DNA from: Azospirillum griseum
GTDB taxonomy: Bacteria > Pseudomonadota > Alphaproteobacteria > Azospirillales > Azospirillaceae
Length of the DNA: 64,000 nt
Assembly: GCF_003966125.1 (NCBI RefSeq)
Contig: NZ_RXMA01000008.1
Span: 1 to 64,000, forward strand
Reading direction: 5' to 3'
The translations under genes were made by a program, and so were the position numbers. Every line of letters begins with the position of its first letter. Position 1 is the stretch's first letter. Shown one piece after another: positions 60,928-64,000 of this stretch. A model generated the notes under the pieces. It did no database searches, was not told the DNA's origin, and was given only the letters and a program-made list of their open reading frames with translations.

Positions 60928-62145
60928 TCAGTTGGCCGGGCCTTGCGCTGTTTGGAAGGCGGTTTTGCGCGGGGCGAGCATGGTGAAGCGGCCGCGCGCC
61001 TTCATCACCCCGGCCCCCTCTTCGGCCTCCGTTCCGGCCCCCCAGAACAGATCGCCGCGCACCGGCCCCTTGATCGCGCCACCGGTGTCCTGGGCCAGCA
61101 CCAGCCGCTTGACCGTGCCGCCCGCCACAGGGGCTTCGCGCACCTCCAGCCACACCGGCACGCCCAACGGCACGTGATCGGGATCGACGGCCAGGCTGCG
61201 GCCCGGCGTCAGCTCCATGTTGCGGGCACCGCGCGGCCCACCCTCGGCCCGCTGCTTGAAGAAGACGTAGGAGGGGTTGAGGTTCATCACGGCGGTGGCC
61301 TCGCCCGGATGCTCCTTCAGCCAACGGCGGATGGTCTGCAACGACATCTGTTCGGGTGTGGCGTCGCCCCGTTCGATGATGTGCCGCCCGATGGGGTAAT
61401 AGCTGTGGCCGTTCTGCCCGGCGTAGCTGAGACCGACATAGGAGCCATCGGTCATCCGCACCCGGCCCGACCCCTGGATTTCCAGGAAAAAGGCGTCGAT
61501 GGGGTCATCCACCCACAGCAGTTCCAACCCGCGCCCGTTCAACGCCCCGGCGGTGATCCGCGCGCGCGAGGGCAGGTTGCCTTGGCTGGGTTTACGGTAA
61601 AGCGGCGTGTTGAATTTTTCGCTCCGGGTCCAGCTTCCGCGCAGCTCGCTTTCGTAATAGCCGGTGAACAGCCCTTCCTGTCCGGCCCCCAGGGCGACCG
61701 GGGTGAAATGGGTTTCGAAGAACTGTCGGGCGGCTTCCGGGTCGTTCGGCGGCAGGCGGTTGGCCGCCGCGCAGATGGCGCGCCAATCGTCGGTCGTCCC
61801 CGCCGCGCGGTTGCTGCCGATCGGCTTGCCCGGCGGCTGGCTCTTCACCCAGCCGCAGGTGCGCTGAATGGCGGGAACCGCTTCGGCGTGATCGTCCTCA
61901 CCCCACCCGGCGAGCGTGCGGAAATCCGGGGCGATCTGGTCGGGGTGGACATAGGGCCGTTTGCCGCCGCCCGGCAGATGGGCCGTGGGCGTCGTGCCCG
62001 CGCAGGCCGCCAAGGCCAGAACCGCCCCCAACCCCAACGCCCGCATCACGCCGCGCACCGTCATTCCGTGCATCGTCTTCCCGCGCATCGTCTTCCCGCG
62101 CATCATCCCGTCCGCACCCGTCATCGCGCCCGTCCTTGCCCGCAA
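60928..62145 (-). CDS. mltA: Membrane-bound lytic murein transglycosylase A
   Basis: MltA cleaves peptidoglycan to anhydromuropeptides. The product is a lipoprotein (lipobox LAAC) with the MltA barrel (GLFTGYYESELRGS, FFLEIQGSGRVRMTDG, NPSYVFFKQ) and a 3D domain carrying the catalytic aspartate in LAQDTGGAIKG. The true start is uncertain: the frame has a run of Met codons in a repeated MRGKT stretch before the signal peptide. MTVRGVMRALGLGAV, starting near 62064, would be the minimal signal sequence. Confidence 0.95.
   Translation of the reverse strand: MRARTGAMTGADGMMRGKTMRGKTMHGMTVRGVMRALGLGAVLALAACAGTTPTAHLPGGGKRPYVHPDQIAPDFRTLAGWGEDDHAEAVPAIQRTCGWVKSQPPGKPIGSNRAAGTTDDWRAICAAANRLPPNDPEAARQFFETHFTPVALGAGQEGLFTGYYESELRGSWTRSEKFNTPLYRKPSQGNLPSRARITAGALNGRGLELLWVDDPIDAFFLEIQGSGRVRMTDGSYVGLSYAGQNGHSYYPIGRHIIERGDATPEQMSLQTIRRWLKEHPGEATAVMNLNPSYVFFKQRAEGGPRGARNMELTPGRSLAVDPDHVPLGVPVWLEVREAPVAGGTVKRLVLAQDTGGAIKGPVRGDLFWGAGTEAEEGAGVMKARGRFTMLAPRKTAFQTAQGPAN
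62068..62112. repeat. 15-bp tandem repeat in the mltA start region
   Basis: Three successive units of the type GCGCATCGTCTTCCC (the last one degenerate, GCGCATCATCCCGTC) lie on the plus strand. They encode repeated MRGKT in the mltA frame and create several possible start codons. Confidence 0.65.
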
Positions 62146-62427
62146 ATCGAATCCGCCCGAACCAGGGGCCTTGTCACCGCGTTGTCACGCCCCGCCCGTT
62201 TGTGCCGAGCGCCACCGGCAGCGTCAACGGCTGTTTGGCGGCGGACCCGCCCCCGCGCGTTGATGTCACGGCCCGCACGCAAGGAGGCCGCGCGCAAGGC
62301 ACCCACCGCGCCCGCGCGCGCGATCACGCGCGACCATGCGTGACAAGCGGCGGTGAAACGCGGTATCGACAGGGTGGGCCGACGCCGTTTCGCGTCCGCC
62401 GTTTGTGTTCCCGAAGGAAAAGCCACC

Positions 62428-63810
62428 ATGACACCCGCCGCCCGCCTTCAGGCGGTCATCGAGCTGTTGACCGACATCGACGACATCACCCGCCCCGCCG
62501 ACGCGGTGATGAGCGCCTATTTCCGCAACCGTCGTTACATCGGCTCGAAGGACCGCACCAACATCGCGCAGACCACCTACGCGATCCTGCGGCGTCACGC
62601 GCGGCTGGGCTGGTGGATCGAACGCACCGGGCACCGCCCGACGCCCCGCGCCCGCACGCTCGCCTACGCCCTGTTGGAGGAGCGCCGCAACGCCGGGGTC
62701 GTGCTGGAGATGTTCAGCGGCGGCAAATTCGCGCCCGAGCGTCTGAGCGAAAAGGAGCTGGCCCTGGTCGGCGCGCTGGACACCCACACGCTCGACCATC
62801 CCGAGATGCCGGAGGCCGTGCGCGTCGAATGCCCCGATTGGGCCGAAGCGCCGATCCGCGCCACCCTGGGCGACCGTTTCACGGTGGAGATGGAAAAGCT
62901 GCTGGACGCCGCCCCGCTCGACCTGCGCATCAACCCGCTGAAGGCCAACCAGGCCAGCGCGATCAAGGCGTTGGCCAAGGCGCAGATCGTCGCCGAGACG
63001 ACGCAATGGTCGCCCTTCGGCCTGCGCGTCAAGGGCCGCCCGCCGCTGGGCGGCGTGGACGCCTTCAAGGACGGTCTGGTCGAAATCCAGGACGAAGGCT
63101 CGCAGCTCGTCGCGCTGGCCGTCGCGCCGAAGCCCGGCCATCAGGTGGTTGATTTCTGCGCCGGGGCCGGTGGCAAGACGTTGGCCATCGCCGCGATGAT
63201 GAAGAACAAGGGCCGGGTCGTCGCCTGCGACGTGCTGGCCGGTCGGCTGAAGCGCGCGGCGGAGCGGTTCCGCCGCGCCGGTCTGCACAACATCGAAGCC
63301 CACCCGCTGACCAGCGAACGCGACCCGTGGGTGAAGCGCCACAAGCGCAAGTTCGACCGCGTGCTGGTCGATGCCCCGTGCTCCGGCACCGGGACGTGGC
63401 GGCGCAACCCGGACAGCCGGTGGCGTCCGCTGGGGCCGGGGTTGGCCGAGCTGGTTCCGTTGCAGGCCAACATTCTGGACAGCGCCGCCCGGCTGGTTAA
63501 GCCCGGCGGGCGGCTGATCTACGCCACCTGCTCCCTGCTGTTCGATGAGAATGAAGGGCAGATCGCCGCCTTCCTGGAAACCCATCCCGACTTCACCGTC
63601 AAGCCGGTGGCCGAGGTCTGGGCGGAGGAAGGGTTCGGCGCGGTCCCGTGCGAGGGTCCCTATCTGCGCCTGACCCCGGCCCGCCACGACACCGACGGCT
63701 TTTTCGCCGCCGTCCTCGACCGCAAGGCCGAGGAGCCGGTGGAGAGCGCCGAGACCGATGAGGCGGCGGTGGACGAGGCCGTGGAAACCTCCGACGCGGA
63801 AACCGTCTGA
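62428..63810 (+). CDS. RsmB/NOP-type RNA (cytosine-C5) methyltransferase
   Basis: The 460-residue product from ATG 62428 (GAAGGA site) has an N-terminal NusB-like RNA-binding region and a SAM domain. The SAM domain contains VVDFCAGAGGKTLAIAAMM, the motif IV cysteine in VDAPCSGTGTWRRNPD and the catalytic motif VI cysteine in YATCSLLFDENE. This fits 16S rRNA m5C967-type methyltransferases, although alphaproteobacteria have several paralogues, so the exact site is not assigned. The last 28 residues are very acidic (Glu/Ala/Thr), an unusual tail. Confidence 0.9.
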   Translation: MTPAARLQAVIELLTDIDDITRPADAVMSAYFRNRRYIGSKDRTNIAQTTYAILRRHARLGWWIERTGHRPTPRARTLAYALLEERRNAGVVLEMFSGGKFAPERLSEKELALVGALDTHTLDHPEMPEAVRVECPDWAEAPIRATLGDRFTVEMEKLLDAAPLDLRINPLKANQASAIKALAKAQIVAETTQWSPFGLRVKGRPPLGGVDAFKDGLVEIQDEGSQLVALAVAPKPGHQVVDFCAGAGGKTLAIAAMMKNKGRVVACDVLAGRLKRAAERFRRAGLHNIEAHPLTSERDPWVKRHKRKFDRVLVDAPCSGTGTWRRNPDSRWRPLGPGLAELVPLQANILDSAARLVKPGGRLIYATCSLLFDENEGQIAAFLETHPDFTVKPVAEVWAEEGFGAVPCEGPYLRLTPARHDTDGFFAAVLDRKAEEPVESAETDEAAVDEAVETSDAETV

Positions 63811-63978
63811 CGTCAAAGGCCGCGCGCCCTGGCATGCCACTGTCCCCGTTTGGTTTCAACCGGACGGGGCGGGGCCTTGACAGCCGGGGTGGCGCGGCCT
63901 TTATCGCTGGGTTAGGGTTTTCCCACCACTTTTCGCCCGGCCCGCCTGTGCGCCGCCGGGCCATTCCACGAGGACCAC

Positions 63979-64000
63979 ATGAAGTTCTCCTTCGCGAAGC
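63979..64000 (+). CDS. Start of a gene cut by the window end
   Basis: An ATG at 63979 preceded by an ACGAGGA ribosome-binding site opens MKFSFAK before the window ends. It is too short to identify. Confidence 0.4.

Overview
The window is GC-rich chromosomal DNA from an alphaproteobacterium, probably a Rhodospirillales/Azospirillaceae-like organism. This placement is inferred from the MucR-family regulator, a split-subunit glycine decarboxylase behind a tandem glycine riboswitch, the queA-tgt-queF-queG cluster, many chemoreceptor-type genes and very high third-position GC. Most of the sequence is ordinary housekeeping: uvrB, ispH, gcvT-gcvH-gcvPA-gcvPB, queuosine genes, miaA, ilvB-ilvH-ilvC, mreB-mreC-mreD-mrdA, phoU, hisE, ppx-rlmE, guaB, mltA and an rsmB-like gene.

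Layout. 1-4.4 kb: uvrB, ispH, a lipoprotein and a CDGSH iron-sulfur protein. 4.4-10.7 kb: a duplicated glycine-riboswitch leader with a phage-tail-like gene between the two copies, then the glycine-cleavage operon. 10.8-18.8 kb: small hypotheticals, a globin-coupled chemoreceptor, mucR, an HU gene, terC, a HAD nucleotidase, acetoacetyl-CoA synthetase and a CYTH protein. 18.8-26.5 kb (minus strand): a large HBM-type chemoreceptor and a tightly overlapping queA-tgt-queF-queG-acetyltransferase unit. 26.5-34.1 kb: a putative small RNA, miaA, an aminotransferase, branched-chain amino-acid genes and an SDR. 34.1-42.3 kb: the rod-shape cluster, a YqhA-like membrane protein, phoU, hisE and a SAM methyltransferase. 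42.7-47.2 kb: two identical tRNA-Lys genes followed by an AT-richer accessory segment. That segment carries a three-gene system resembling ABC-3C conflict systems (nuclease-like effector, middle component, Rad50/SMC-like ATPase), flanked by gene remnants. 47.2-64 kb: hemerythrin, oligoendopeptidase F, prpE, a YdjM-like hydrolase, two tandem small-RNA paralogues, an orphan ABC substrate-binding protein, ppx-rlmE, guaB, a TrmH-type methyltransferase, mltA and an rsmB-like gene.

Three things are most worth attention. First, a family of three putative small transcription units (26.6, 53.8 and 54.1 kb) shares a near-identical 39-nt core, a TTGACA/G -35-like box at nearly the same distance upstream and an intrinsic terminator 88-107 nt downstream. 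I do not recognise this family. Second, the ABC-3C-like cassette lies beside tRNA-Lys. Third, an orphan single glycine aptamer with its own copy of the promoter/leader lies 1.2 kb upstream of the functional tandem riboswitch, separated from it by an antisense phage-tail-like gene.

All calls are from reading the sequence. No database search or folding program was run.
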